A stretch of 64,000 bases of DNA, from the NCBI RefSeq assembly GCF_041270065.1, contig NZ_CP065958.1, forward strand, positions 1,984,001-2,048,000, given 5' to 3'. Below are positions 56,812-64,000 of the stretch, one piece after another. The translations under genes and the position numbers were made by a program. Source of the stretch: Streptomyces fradiae (GTDB lineage: Bacteria > Actinomycetota > Actinomycetes > Streptomycetales > Streptomycetaceae). The stretch's first letter is position 1, and the number at the start of each line of letters is the position of its first letter. A model generated the notes under the pieces. That model saw only the letters and a list, made by a program, of their open reading frames with translations, ran no database searches and had not been told where the DNA came from.

Positions 56812-58164
56812 TTACTGATCGCGGTACATCTCGGCCACGAGGAAGGCCAGGTCCAGCGACTGGCTGCGGTTGAGCCGCGGGTCGCAGGCCGTCTCGTAGC
56901 GCTGGTGCAGGTCGTCGACGAAGATCTCGTCGCCGCCGCCCACGCACTCGGTGACGTCGTCACCGGTGAGCTCGACGTGGATGCCGCCCGGGTGGGTGCC
57001 CAGCTCCTTGTGGACCTCGAAGAAGCCCTTGACCTCGTCGAGCACGTCGTCGAAACGGCGCGTCTTGTGGCCGGAGGCCGCCTCGAAGGTGTTGCCATGC
57101 ATCGGGTCGGTCACCCAGGCGACCGTCGCGCCCGAGGCGGTGACCTTCTCGACCAGCTCGGGGAGCTTGTCCCGGACCTTGTCGGCGCCCATCCGGACGA
57201 TGAAGGTCAGCCGGCCCGGCTCGCGGTCCGGGTCCAGGCGCTCGATGTAGGTGAGCGCCTCCTCCGGAGTGGTCGTCGGGCCCAGCTTGATGCCGATCGG
57301 GTTGGCGATCCGCGAGGCGAACTCGATGTGCGCGTGGTCCAGCTGGCGGGTGCGCTCACCGATCCAGACCATGTGGCCGGAGGTGTCGTACAGCTTGCCG
57401 GTGCGCGAGTCGGTGCGGGTCAGCGCGCCCTCGTAGTCGAGCAGCAGCGCCTCGTGCGAGGAGTAGAACTCGACCGCCTTGAACTCGGCCGGGTCGGTGC
57501 CGCAGGCCTTCATGAAGTTCAGCGCGTTGTCGATCTCGCGCGCCAGCTGCTCGTAACGCTGGCCGGACGGGGACGACTTCACGAAGTCCTGGTTCCAGGC
57601 GTGCACCTGGCGCAGGTCGGCGTAGCCGCCGGTGGTGAAGGCGCGGACCAGGTTCAGCGTCGAGGCGGAGGCGTGGTACATCCGCTTCAGGCGCTCGGGG
57701 TCCGGGACGCGGGCCTTCTCGTTGAAGTCGAAGCCGTTGACGGAGTCGCCGCGGTAGGTCGGCAGGGTCACGCCGTCGCGGGTCTCGGTCCCCTTCGAGC
57801 GGGGCTTGGAGTACTGCCCGGCGATGCGGCCGACCTTCACGACGGGCACGGAGGCCGCGTAGGTGAGGACGGCGCTCATCTGGAGCAGGGTCTTGAGCTT
57901 GGCCCGGATGTGGTCGGCGGACACGGCGTCGAAGGCCTCGGCGCAGTCGCCGCCCTGGAGCAGGAACGCCTCGCCACGGGCGACGGCTCCCATCCGGGCG
58001 CGCAGCTGGTCGCACTCGCCGGCGAAGACGAGCGGAGGATACGACTCGAGGTCCGCGATCACATCGCGCAGAGCCTCGGCATCGGGGTACTCGGGCTGCT
58101 GCGCCGCGGGCAGGTCTCGCCAGGTCGCCTGGGCGACGGCGTGGGTATCAGCGTTCACGGTCAC
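56812..58164 (-). CDS. aroF: class II 3-deoxy-D-arabino-heptulosonate 7-phosphate synthase
   Basis: DAHP synthase condenses phosphoenolpyruvate with erythrose 4-phosphate, the first shikimate step. The 450-aa protein is of the plant-type class II: LVFAGECDQLRARMGAVARGEAFLLQGGDCAEAF, GRIAGQYSKPRSKGTET (substrate loops), GHMVWIGERTRQLDHAH, GIKLGPTTTPEEAL and TDPMHGNTFEAASGHKTR, and HPGGIHVELTGDDVTECVGG (the Cys, His and Glu metal site). The start is GTG 58164 (VTVNADTHAVAQ): a TACTGT box sits 7 nt upstream and there is no ribosome site, so it is probably leaderless. The symbol is by family; aroF/aroG/aroH naming varies. Confidence 0.93.
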   Translation of the reverse strand: MTVNADTHAVAQATWRDLPAAQQPEYPDAEALRDVIADLESYPPLVFAGECDQLRARMGAVARGEAFLLQGGDCAEAFDAVSADHIRAKLKTLLQMSAVLTYAASVPVVKVGRIAGQYSKPRSKGTETRDGVTLPTYRGDSVNGFDFNEKARVPDPERLKRMYHASASTLNLVRAFTTGGYADLRQVHAWNQDFVKSSPSGQRYEQLAREIDNALNFMKACGTDPAEFKAVEFYSSHEALLLDYEGALTRTDSRTGKLYDTSGHMVWIGERTRQLDHAHIEFASRIANPIGIKLGPTTTPEEALTYIERLDPDREPGRLTFIVRMGADKVRDKLPELVEKVTASGATVAWVTDPMHGNTFEAASGHKTRRFDDVLDEVKGFFEVHKELGTHPGGIHVELTGDDVTECVGGGDEIFVDDLHQRYETACDPRLNRSQSLDLAFLVAEMYRDQ

Positions 58165-58177
58165 ATGGACCACAGTA
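58165..58177 (-). promoter_or_regulatory. leaderless promoter (-10 TACTGT) of the DAHP synthase gene
   Basis: On the minus strand TACTGT (58177-58172) is followed by 7 nt and GTG 58164, with no Shine-Dalgarno sequence, the pattern of a leaderless transcript. Confidence 0.6.
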
Positions 58178-58339
58178 CGGGGTCTTCGCCCCGTCTCGTC
58201 CCGCTGACCAATGACTGAGACACGGGCGTGCCGCGCGGCCCCGCGACCGACACCTTCCGCAGGTCCGCGCGTTGAACACCGCTGTGACGTTCCGGGCCTT
58301 CCGACGCCCGAACCGGACAACCGAAACCGAGGGCTGGGT

Positions 58340-60364
58340 GTGATCCACCGACACCGCAACGACCGCAGGAAGAGACGACTGCTCTACGGCGCACTCGCGG
58401 GTGTCGTCGCGGGCGCCACGCTCGGCACCCTGGCGGTCGCCGCCCCCGGCGTCCTCGGCGGCGGCCCGGACGGCAAGAGCGGCGGCGCCCCCTCGCCGCA
58501 GGCCCGCTCGCTGCAGGCCGCGTTCGACGACGCGGCGCGCGCGTACGGCGTACCGCGCAGCGTGCTCATGGCGGTCGCGTACCGGCAGACCCGCTGGGAG
58601 TCCCACGGCGGCGAGCCCAGCACCACCGGCGCCTACAACGTCATGGGTCTTACCAAGGTCGAGCCGGGTGACGTCGAGCGGCCCGACGACCGGGAGCGGC
58701 TCGCGCATCTCAACGAGAGCGGGCGGCCGGAGATCGAGCGGACCTTCGTGGCCTCCCGGGTGCTGAAGGTGCTGCCGAAGGAGCCGGTCGACACCACCGA
58801 CCCGCGGCTGCACACCCTCGACAGGGCCGCCGGGCTGACCGGCGCGTCCACCGAGGAGCTGAAGCACGACCCGGCAGCAAGCATCCGGGCCGGTGCGGCG
58901 CTGCTCGCCGCCTACCAGCGCGAGGCCGCCGACGGCGAAGAGCTGCCGGACGCCCCCGGCGCCTGGTACCCGGCGGTCGCGCGCTACAGCCAGGCCACCG
59001 ACCCCGAGGGCGCCGAGCTGTTCGCCCGCCGGGTCTACGAGTCGATCCGCACCGGCGAGCGGGAGCTCACCGCGGACGGCGAGCAGGTCGTGCTGCCGGC
59101 CGACCCGTCCGTACGGCCGCGGAAGCCGGCGCGGCTGCCGCTCGCGGCCGCCTTCGCGAGCACGAGGACCGTCCCGACGCCCGCCTGCCCGGCGTCGTTG
59201 AACTGCACCTTCGTCCCTTCACGGACCGCCGCCGACGGCACCCGCAACTACACGCCCGCCGCCCGCCCCGGCCAGGGCGTCGACATCCGGCAGATCGTCA
59301 TCCACGACACCGAGGGCGGCTACGACGGCTCGCTCGCCGCGCTCACCGACCCGGCGGTCAAGGCCAGCGCCCACTATCTGGTGCGCGCCTCGGACGGTCT
59401 GGTCACCCAGCTGGTCGAGAACAAGGACCTCGCCTGGCACGCCGGGAACTGGACGCTCAACATGCACTCGATCGGCGTGGAGCACGAGGGCTACGCGATC
59501 GGCGAGAGCAGCTGGTACACCGAGCCGCAGTACGAGTCGACGGCCGCCCTGGTGAAGTACCTCGCCGGAACGTACGGCGTGCCGCTCGACCGCGAGCACG
59601 TCATCGGCCACGACGAGGTGCCGATGCAGCTCGACGGCTATGCGGGCAGGACCCACTGGGACCCGGGCCCGTACTGGGACTGGAACCACTTCATGGCCCT
59701 GATGGGCGCGCCGACCGGCGACCCCGGCGCCGGCGGGGCGCTCCGGGCCGGGCAGGTGGTCCGGGTGGTGCCGCCGTTCACCACGGCCAACCAGCCCAGG
59801 CTCACGTACAACGGCGGCACCGCAGCCACCCCGCGCCCGGCCAACTTCGGCTACCTCTACACCGAGCCGTCGACGGCCTCGCCGACCCTGACCGACCCGT
59901 ACTTCAGCTCGCTGTGGTCCGAGGGCTCGAACTGGGCGAACAAGGTCCGCGCGGGCGGCACCTATGTGGTCGCCGAGTCCCGTACCGACTGGACGGCGAT
60001 CTGGTACGGCGGGAAGAAGGCCTGGTTCCAGAACCCCGGCGGCCGGTACACCGCGCCGGTGCCCGGCTCCCCCACGGTGGTCAGGGCGAAGGCCGGCGTC
60101 ACCGTGCGGCTGTACGGGCGCGCCTACCCCGAGACCGCCGCCTACCAGGCCGCCGGTCTGGAGGCCCCGACGGACAGCCCCGACCATCTGACCAGGTACG
60201 CGCTGCCCGCGGGCCAGGCGTACGCGAAGGCCGGCCCGGCGGTGCGGGGCGACGACTTCTTCGGCTCCGCGCAGCAGAACGTCGTCGGCACCGACACGTA
60301 CATCCCGATCCGCTACGGCCACCGGCTGGCGTGGGTGAAGGCCGACCAGGTCACGGTCGTCTGA
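58340..60364 (+). CDS. secreted/anchored N-acetylmuramoyl-L-alanine amidase
   Basis: This 674-aa envelope hydrolase has a basic N terminus (IHRHRNDRRKRRLL) and one hydrophobic segment (YGALAGVVAGATLGTLAVAAPGVL) acting as signal or anchor. A first extracellular region resembles a lysozyme/transglycosylase-like helical domain (FDDAARAYGVPRSVLMAVAYRQTRWE...). The central Amidase_2 domain carries zinc ligands: IVIHDTEGGYDG (His), WHAGNWTLNMHSIGVEHEG and GYAGRTHWDPGPYWDWNHF. A C-terminal region of about 220 residues with SH3-like features (NFGYLYTEPSTAS, GRAYPETAAYQ) would bind wall. GTG 58340 has GAGGG 6 nt upstream. Confidence 0.85.
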   Translation: MIHRHRNDRRKRRLLYGALAGVVAGATLGTLAVAAPGVLGGGPDGKSGGAPSPQARSLQAAFDDAARAYGVPRSVLMAVAYRQTRWESHGGEPSTTGAYNVMGLTKVEPGDVERPDDRERLAHLNESGRPEIERTFVASRVLKVLPKEPVDTTDPRLHTLDRAAGLTGASTEELKHDPAASIRAGAALLAAYQREAADGEELPDAPGAWYPAVARYSQATDPEGAELFARRVYESIRTGERELTADGEQVVLPADPSVRPRKPARLPLAAAFASTRTVPTPACPASLNCTFVPSRTAADGTRNYTPAARPGQGVDIRQIVIHDTEGGYDGSLAALTDPAVKASAHYLVRASDGLVTQLVENKDLAWHAGNWTLNMHSIGVEHEGYAIGESSWYTEPQYESTAALVKYLAGTYGVPLDREHVIGHDEVPMQLDGYAGRTHWDPGPYWDWNHFMALMGAPTGDPGAGGALRAGQVVRVVPPFTTANQPRLTYNGGTAATPRPANFGYLYTEPSTASPTLTDPYFSSLWSEGSNWANKVRAGGTYVVAESRTDWTAIWYGGKKAWFQNPGGRYTAPVPGSPTVVRAKAGVTVRLYGRAYPETAAYQAAGLEAPTDSPDHLTRYALPAGQAYAKAGPAVRGDDFFGSAQQNVVGTDTYIPIRYGHRLAWVKADQVTVV

Positions 60365-60371
60365 CACCTAC

Positions 60372-60401
60372 CGTCCGACACCGACCCGATCGTCCGACAC
60401 C
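60372..60401. repeat. 11-bp direct repeat CGTCCGACACC, 19-nt period
   Basis: Exact copies at 60372-60382 and 60391-60401 lie just after the amidase stop and about 50 bp before the trp leader promoter. Two-turn spacing suggests a protein site, but this is not tested. Confidence 0.4.
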
Positions 60402-60408
60402 CGGACAA

Positions 60409-60428
60409 CCGGCCCCTCCGGGGGCCGG
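60409..60428 (+). terminator. hairpin terminator after the amidase gene
   Basis: CCGGCCCC (60409-60416) pairs with GGGGCCGG (60421-60428) around TCCG, directly upstream of the trp leader -10 box. Confidence 0.7.
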
Positions 60429-60435
60429 GCTGGGC

Positions 60436-60447
60436 TACAGTGCTCGC
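60436..60447 (+). promoter_or_regulatory. promoter (-10 TACAGT) of the trp leader, leaderless
   Basis: TACAGT (60436-60441) lies 6 nt before the leader ATG. With no ribosome site between, the leader peptide is probably translated from a leaderless transcript. The -35 region is not obvious. Confidence 0.65.
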
Positions 60448-60504
60448 ATGTTCGCGCACTCGAACCAGAACTGGTGGTGGACCGCTCATCCGGCGGCCCA
60501 CTGA
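60448..60504 (+). CDS. trpL: trp leader peptide (three consecutive Trp codons)
   Basis: An 18-codon leader reads MFAHSNQNWWWTAHPAAH, with Trp codons at 60472-60480. It is followed by mutually exclusive stem-loops. GGCGGCC at 60492-60498 can pair with GGCCGCC at 60532-60538 to make an antiterminator, which is also the left arm of the terminator. When Trp-tRNA is short, a ribosome stalled on the Trp codons leaves 60492-60498 free and the terminator cannot form. A trp attenuator ahead of an anthranilate synthase gene is known in Streptomyces venezuelae. Confidence 0.95.
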   Translation: MFAHSNQNWWWTAHPAAH

Positions 60505-60529
60505 CTGCGCGTACATCCAGACCGACGCG

Positions 60530-60552
60530 AAGGCCGCCCGAGGGGCGGCCTT
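60530..60552 (+). terminator. trp attenuator terminator
   Basis: AAGGCCGCCC (60530-60539) pairs perfectly with GGGCGGCCTT (60543-60552) around a 3-nt loop and is followed by a short T-run (TTT). It is the regulated terminator of the leader upstream of the anthranilate synthase gene. Confidence 0.92.
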
Positions 60553-60607
60553 TCTCGTACCCGCGAGGCCGTTCCTCTCCGACTCCCACGGAAGGAACCA
60601 CCCGCTC

Positions 60608-62491
60608 ATGGACACCGATCCCACGGTCCTCTCCCGTCTCCTCGACGACTCCTGCCCGCCCTTCGCGCTGCTGCGCCGGCGCACCCCGGGCCGCGACCAC
60701 GACACCGTCGAGGTGCTGATCGGACGGGTGCACGAGGCCGAGCGGCTCGCCGAGCTGCCGGTGGGCGAGCGGCCGGCACTCGCGCTCGTGCCCTTCCGGC
60801 AGATCCGCGAGCGCGGCTTCGACGTGCGCGACGACGGCACCCCGCTCTCCGTGCTCGTCGCCGACGAGGCGTACGAGCTGCCGCTCACCGAGGCCCTCGA
60901 CCGGCTCCCGGCCCATGACGTGAAGGTCGAGGGCGGCGGCTTCGACGTCTCCGACGAGGAGTACGGACGGATCGTGCGCCGGGTCATCGACGAGGAGATC
61001 GGGTCCGGCGAGGGCGCCAACTTCGTCATCCGCCGCACCTTCACCGGCGCGATCCCCGGCTTCGGACGGGCCGACGCGCTCGCCCTGTTCCGGCGGCTGC
61101 TCGCGGGCGAGCGGGGCGCGTACTGGACCTTCGTCGTGCACACAGGGGAGCGCACCCTGGTCGGGGCCAGCCCCGAGGTGCACGTCCGGATGTCCGGCGG
61201 CACGGTCGTGATGAACCCGATCAGCGGCACCTACCGCTACCCGGCGGGCACCGCGCCGACCCCCGAGGACCTGCTCGCGTTCCTGGCCGACCGCAAGGAG
61301 ACCGAGGAGCTGTCGATGGTGGTCGACGAGGAGCTCAAGATGATGTGCACGGTCGGCGACCGGGGCGGGGTGGTGATCGGACCGCGCCTGAAGGAGATGG
61401 CGCACCTCGCCCACACCGAGTACGAGCTGCGCGGCCGGTCCTCGCTCGATGTGCGCGAGGTGCTGCGCGAGACGATGTTCGCGGCGACCGTCACCGGGTC
61501 CCCGCTGCAGAACGCCTGCCGGGTGATCGAGCGCCACGAGGTCGGCGGGCGCGGCTACTACGCGGGCGCGCTCGCGCTGCTCGGCACCGACGAGAACGGC
61601 GCGCAGACCCTGGACTCCCCCATCCTCATCCGTACCGCCGACATCGACGCGGACGGCACCCTGCGGGTCCCGGTCGGCGCCACGTTGGTGCGCCACTCCG
61701 ACCCGGCGGGCGAGGTCGCCGAGACCCACGCCAAGGCGGCGGGCGTGCTGGCGGCGTTGGGGGTACGGGAGGGGCGGCCGCGGGCGGAGGACACGGCGCC
61801 GGCCCGGCTCGCCGAGGACCCGCGGGTGCGGGCGGCGCTCGACGCGCGGCGGGCCGACCTGGCGCCGTTCTGGCTGAAGATGCAGGTCCGGTCGGCGGAG
61901 CTGTCGGGCCACGCGCTCGTCATCGACGCCGAGGACACCTTCACCGCGATGCTCGCGCATCTGCTGCGCTCCTCGGGCCTGGAGGTCTCGGTGCTCCGCT
62001 ACGACGAGCCGGGCCTGCGCGAGCTCGCCCTCGCCCACGAGGGCCCGGTCGTCCTGGGCCCGGGCCCCGGCGACCCGCAGGACGCGGCCGACCCGAAGAT
62101 GCGCTTCCTGCGCGGGCTCACGGCGGAGCTGCTGCGGGAGCACCGGCACGGTCTGCTCGGAGTGTGCCTGGGGCACGAGCTGATCGCCGCCGAACTGGGC
62201 CTGGAGATCGTGCGGAAGCGGACCCCGTTCCAGGGCGCGCAGGTGCGGATCGACCTGTTCGGGCAGGAGCAGACGGTCGGCTTCTACAACAGCTTCACGG
62301 CGCGCTGCGACGACCGGACGGCGACCGAACTGGCCCTCCACCGGATCGAGGTGAGCCGGGACGCCGCGTCGGACGAGGTGCACGCGCTGCGCGGCCCGGG
62401 GTTCGCGGGGGTGCAGTTCCACCCGGAGTCGGTCCTGACCATGGACGGGGCGGCGGTGACGGCCTCGCTGCTCGCCGGGGTGCTCGTCTGA
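60608..62491 (+). CDS. trpEG: anthranilate synthase, fused TrpE-TrpG
   Basis: This 627-aa fusion converts chorismate and glutamine to anthranilate. The N-terminal chorismate-binding part includes ANFVIRRTFTGAIPG, GASPEVHVRMSGGTVVMNPISGTYRYP, DRKETEELSMVVDEELKMMC, and GSPLQNACRVIERHE. The C-terminal glutamine amidotransferase part carries the nucleophile Cys520 in LLGVCLGHELIAAELG, and GVQFHPESVLTMDG with the His-Glu pair. TrpE-TrpG order is as in PhzE-like enzymes, so 2-amino-2-desoxyisochorismate is a possible alternative product, but the trp attenuator favours anthranilate. ATG 60608 has GGAAGGA upstream at wide spacing. Confidence 0.93.
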   Translation: MDTDPTVLSRLLDDSCPPFALLRRRTPGRDHDTVEVLIGRVHEAERLAELPVGERPALALVPFRQIRERGFDVRDDGTPLSVLVADEAYELPLTEALDRLPAHDVKVEGGGFDVSDEEYGRIVRRVIDEEIGSGEGANFVIRRTFTGAIPGFGRADALALFRRLLAGERGAYWTFVVHTGERTLVGASPEVHVRMSGGTVVMNPISGTYRYPAGTAPTPEDLLAFLADRKETEELSMVVDEELKMMCTVGDRGGVVIGPRLKEMAHLAHTEYELRGRSSLDVREVLRETMFAATVTGSPLQNACRVIERHEVGGRGYYAGALALLGTDENGAQTLDSPILIRTADIDADGTLRVPVGATLVRHSDPAGEVAETHAKAAGVLAALGVREGRPRAEDTAPARLAEDPRVRAALDARRADLAPFWLKMQVRSAELSGHALVIDAEDTFTAMLAHLLRSSGLEVSVLRYDEPGLRELALAHEGPVVLGPGPGDPQDAADPKMRFLRGLTAELLREHRHGLLGVCLGHELIAAELGLEIVRKRTPFQGAQVRIDLFGQEQTVGFYNSFTARCDDRTATELALHRIEVSRDAASDEVHALRGPGFAGVQFHPESVLTMDGAAVTASLLAGVLV

Positions 62492-62496
62492 CGGTG

Positions 62497-63495
62497 CTAC
62501 GGGATCCGCGGGACCAGGACGTTCTCGCTGCGCCTCCCGGCGAGGTGGTCGAGAACGTTCTGGACCGTGGTGTCGATGATCTGGCCCACCGCGTCGACCG
62601 TGTAGTACGCCTGGTGCGAGGTGACCACCACGTTCGGAAAGGTCACCAGGCGGGCCAGGGTGTCGTCCTCGATGCCCGCCAGGGACTTGTCGAGGAAGAA
62701 GAGCCCGGCCTCCGCCTCGTACACGTCGAGGCCCACCCCGGCGAAGCGGCCGGCGCGCAGTTCGCCGACCAGGGCCTCGGTGTCGATCAGGCCGCCGCGG
62801 CTGGAGTTCACCAGGATCGCGTCGTCCTTCATCGAGCGCAGCGCGGCGGCATCCACGATGTGGTGGGTGTCCGGCAGCAGCGGCACGTGCAGGCTGATCA
62901 GGTCGGCCTCGGCGAAGAGGCGTTCCTTGTCGGTGTACGTCATGCCGAGTTCGGCGCAGGCCGGGTTCTCGGCGATGTCCCAGCCGAGCAGCCTCATGCC
63001 GAAGCCGTGGGCGATCCGGGTGAAGGCCTCGCCGATCTTGCCGGTGCCGAGGACGCCGACGGTGCGGCCGCGCAGGTCGCGGCCCATCAGCCCGTCGAGC
63101 CGGAAGTCGAAGTCGCGGGTGCGGTTGGAGGCCCGGACGATGCGCCGGTTGACGGCCGTCGCGAGGGTCCAGGCGAACTCGGCGACGGAGTAGGGCGAGT
63201 AGTACGAGACGCGGGCGACGGTGAGGCCGAGCCGTTCGGCCACGTCGAGGTCGATGTTGTTGAAGCCGGTGGAGCGCTGGGCGATCAGCTGGGTGCCGCC
63301 GGCCGCGAGGGTCTGCAGCACCCGGTGGTCGAGGACGGCGTTGACGCTGGTGGAGACGATCTCGTAGCCGGCGGCGATGGGCGCGGTGTCCTCGGTGAGG
63401 AAGACGTCCAGGCAGCGGACCTCGTGGTGTCCTGCGAAGGCCTTCTCGATCAGCGGCTTCTCGTCCGCCTGCACGCCGAATGCCAGGATCTCCAC
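62497..63495 (-). CDS. D-lactate-dehydrogenase-like 2-hydroxyacid dehydrogenase
   Basis: This 332-aa NAD-dependent dehydrogenase of the D-isomer-specific family is closest to LdhA-type D-lactate dehydrogenase. The NAD-binding motif is GRTVGVLGTGKIGEAFTRIAHGFGMRLLGWD. Catalytic residues are in AQRSTGFNNIDL, NSSRGGLIDTEAL (Arg) and GVGLDVYEAEAG (Glu), with His in VVVTSHQAYYTVDA. GTG 63495 has GGAGGGG 5 nt upstream. Its stop is only 5 nt from the anthranilate synthase stop, with no terminator between. Confidence 0.9.
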   Translation of the reverse strand: MEILAFGVQADEKPLIEKAFAGHHEVRCLDVFLTEDTAPIAAGYEIVSTSVNAVLDHRVLQTLAAGGTQLIAQRSTGFNNIDLDVAERLGLTVARVSYYSPYSVAEFAWTLATAVNRRIVRASNRTRDFDFRLDGLMGRDLRGRTVGVLGTGKIGEAFTRIAHGFGMRLLGWDIAENPACAELGMTYTDKERLFAEADLISLHVPLLPDTHHIVDAAALRSMKDDAILVNSSRGGLIDTEALVGELRAGRFAGVGLDVYEAEAGLFFLDKSLAGIEDDTLARLVTFPNVVVTSHQAYYTVDAVGQIIDTTVQNVLDHLAGRRSENVLVPRIP

Positions 63496-63531
63496 GGGCC
63501 CCTCCAGGGATGTACCGGTTTCGTCCGAATC

Positions 63532-63551
63532 AAGGGCGAATAAGGGCGAAT
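63532..63551. repeat. tandem 10-bp repeat AAGGGCGAAT upstream of the dehydrogenase gene
   Basis: Two exact head-to-tail copies (63532-63541, 63542-63551), followed by ATACG, lie about 40 bp upstream of the dehydrogenase start in its promoter region. Confidence 0.45.
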
Positions 63552-63573
63552 ATACGCTCGCCCGCCCGGCCGC

Positions 63574-64000
63574 TCAGCCGAAGAACACCCCCGCCTCGGC
63601 GTACAGCGCCGGGTCCACCGTCTTCATGCGCGCGGTCGCGGCGGCCAGCGGCACCCGCACCACCTCCGTACCGCGCAGGGCGACCATCGTCCCGTACGCC
63701 CCGTCCCGTACGGCGTCGACGGCGTGGAGTCCGAAACGGGTGGCCAGCCAGCGGTCGAAGGCGCTCGGGCTGCCGCCGCGCTGCACATGCCCGAGCACGG
63801 TGGTGCGGGCCTCCTTGCCGGTGCGCCGCTCGATCTCGGCGGCCAGCCACTCCCCCACGGAGCCCTGCTCCGGGCCCCCTGAGCGCGGCCGGGCGCCCTC
63901 GGCGACGACCAGGATCGGGGCGTAGGTGGCGCGGAACCGGGCCGCGACCCAGGCGAGCACCTGGTCGAGGTCGAAGCGCTGCTCGGGCACGAGGATCACG
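63574..64000 (-). CDS. pfkA: ATP/PPi-dependent 6-phosphofructokinase, C-terminal part
   Basis: The last 142 residues or so of a phosphofructokinase are visible; the gene continues beyond the window end. VVAEGARPRS, EIERRTGKEARTTVLGHVQRGGSPSAFDRWLATRFG are typical of the family and include the conserved GHVQRGGSPS substrate-binding loop. The enzyme phosphorylates fructose 6-phosphate in glycolysis. The residues that decide ATP versus PPi use lie outside the window. Confidence 0.9.
   Translation of the reverse strand, partial: VILVPEQRFDLDQVLAWVAARFRATYAPILVVAEGARPRSGGPEQGSVGEWLAAEIERRTGKEARTTVLGHVQRGGSPSAFDRWLATRFGLHAVDAVRDGAYGTMVALRGTEVVRVPLAAATARMKTVDPALYAEAGVFFG

Overview
The window is a contiguous stretch of a very GC-rich actinobacterial chromosome, almost certainly Streptomyces. 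Evidence: codon third positions are nearly all G or C; starts are often GTG; many genes overlap as GTGA/ATGA; a dcw (division and cell wall) cluster runs rsmH-ftsL-ftsI-murE-murF-mraY-murD-ftsW-murG-ftsQ-ftsZ-pgeF-yggS-sepF-yggT-divIVA and continues to ileS, a lysine-rich DksA-like gene and lspA. From memory the order matches the S. coelicolor SCO2068-SCO2119 neighbourhood. I see no insertion sequence, prophage, integrase, tRNA, rRNA, CRISPR array or biosynthetic gene cluster. This looks like core chromosome.

Layout. 1-3.8 kb: a truncated DsbA-like thiol oxidoreductase, a Tat-exported PhoD phosphatase and a secreted M43-type zinc protease, all on +. 3.9-9.1 kb: minus-strand genes for a dienelactone-hydrolase-like protein, a CPA1 antiporter, a GNAT acetyltransferase, an RluA-family pseudouridine synthase, LspA and the DksA-like protein. 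9.36-12.8 kb: a translational T-box and ileS on +. 12.95-30.7 kb: the minus-strand dcw cluster. It lacks murC, ddl, ftsA and mraZ. 31-36.5 kb: beta-carbonic anhydrase, then a MoxR-DUF58-TgpA operon. 36.6-45.6 kb: small Streptomyces-typical genes, including an ABC-like ATPase/YhgE-Pip/TetR operon with a palindromic operator, a DUF4126 protein, a phytoene-desaturase-like flavoprotein and a Tyr/Gln-rich membrane protein.

45.6-51.5 kb: one-carbon and thiamine metabolism. metF, thiE, an Rv2175c-like DNA-binding protein and a flavoprotein reductase lie on minus. A TPP riboswitch followed by thiO-thiS-thiG lies on +. 51.5-54.4 kb: a four-PASTA Ser/Thr kinase and a Nfo-like endonuclease IV. 54.4-56.7 kb: metal-linked genes, namely a His-rich DUF4396 membrane protein behind a CsoR-like operator, a sulfite-oxidase-like enzyme, bacterioferritin and its [2Fe-2S] ferredoxin with an iron box. 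56.8-62.5 kb: aromatic amino acids, with a class II DAHP synthase and, beyond an amidase, a Trp-codon leader peptide plus attenuator ahead of a fused TrpE-TrpG anthranilate synthase. 62.5-64 kb: a D-lactate-dehydrogenase-like enzyme and the 3' part of a phosphofructokinase gene.

The most distinctive content is regulatory: a T-box whose antisequestrator and sequestrator helices can be read off the sequence, a trp attenuator, a TPP riboswitch, a CsoR-type operator placed exactly between -35 and -10, two long perfect palindromes in the thiamine region, an inverted repeat upstream of ftsZ, and several leaderless genes with a TANNNT box 6-8 nt before the start codon. Among proteins, the oddest are the ABC-like ATPase with Arg in Walker A, the hydrolase with Asp at its nucleophile elbow, and the DksA-like protein missing its fourth zinc cysteine.
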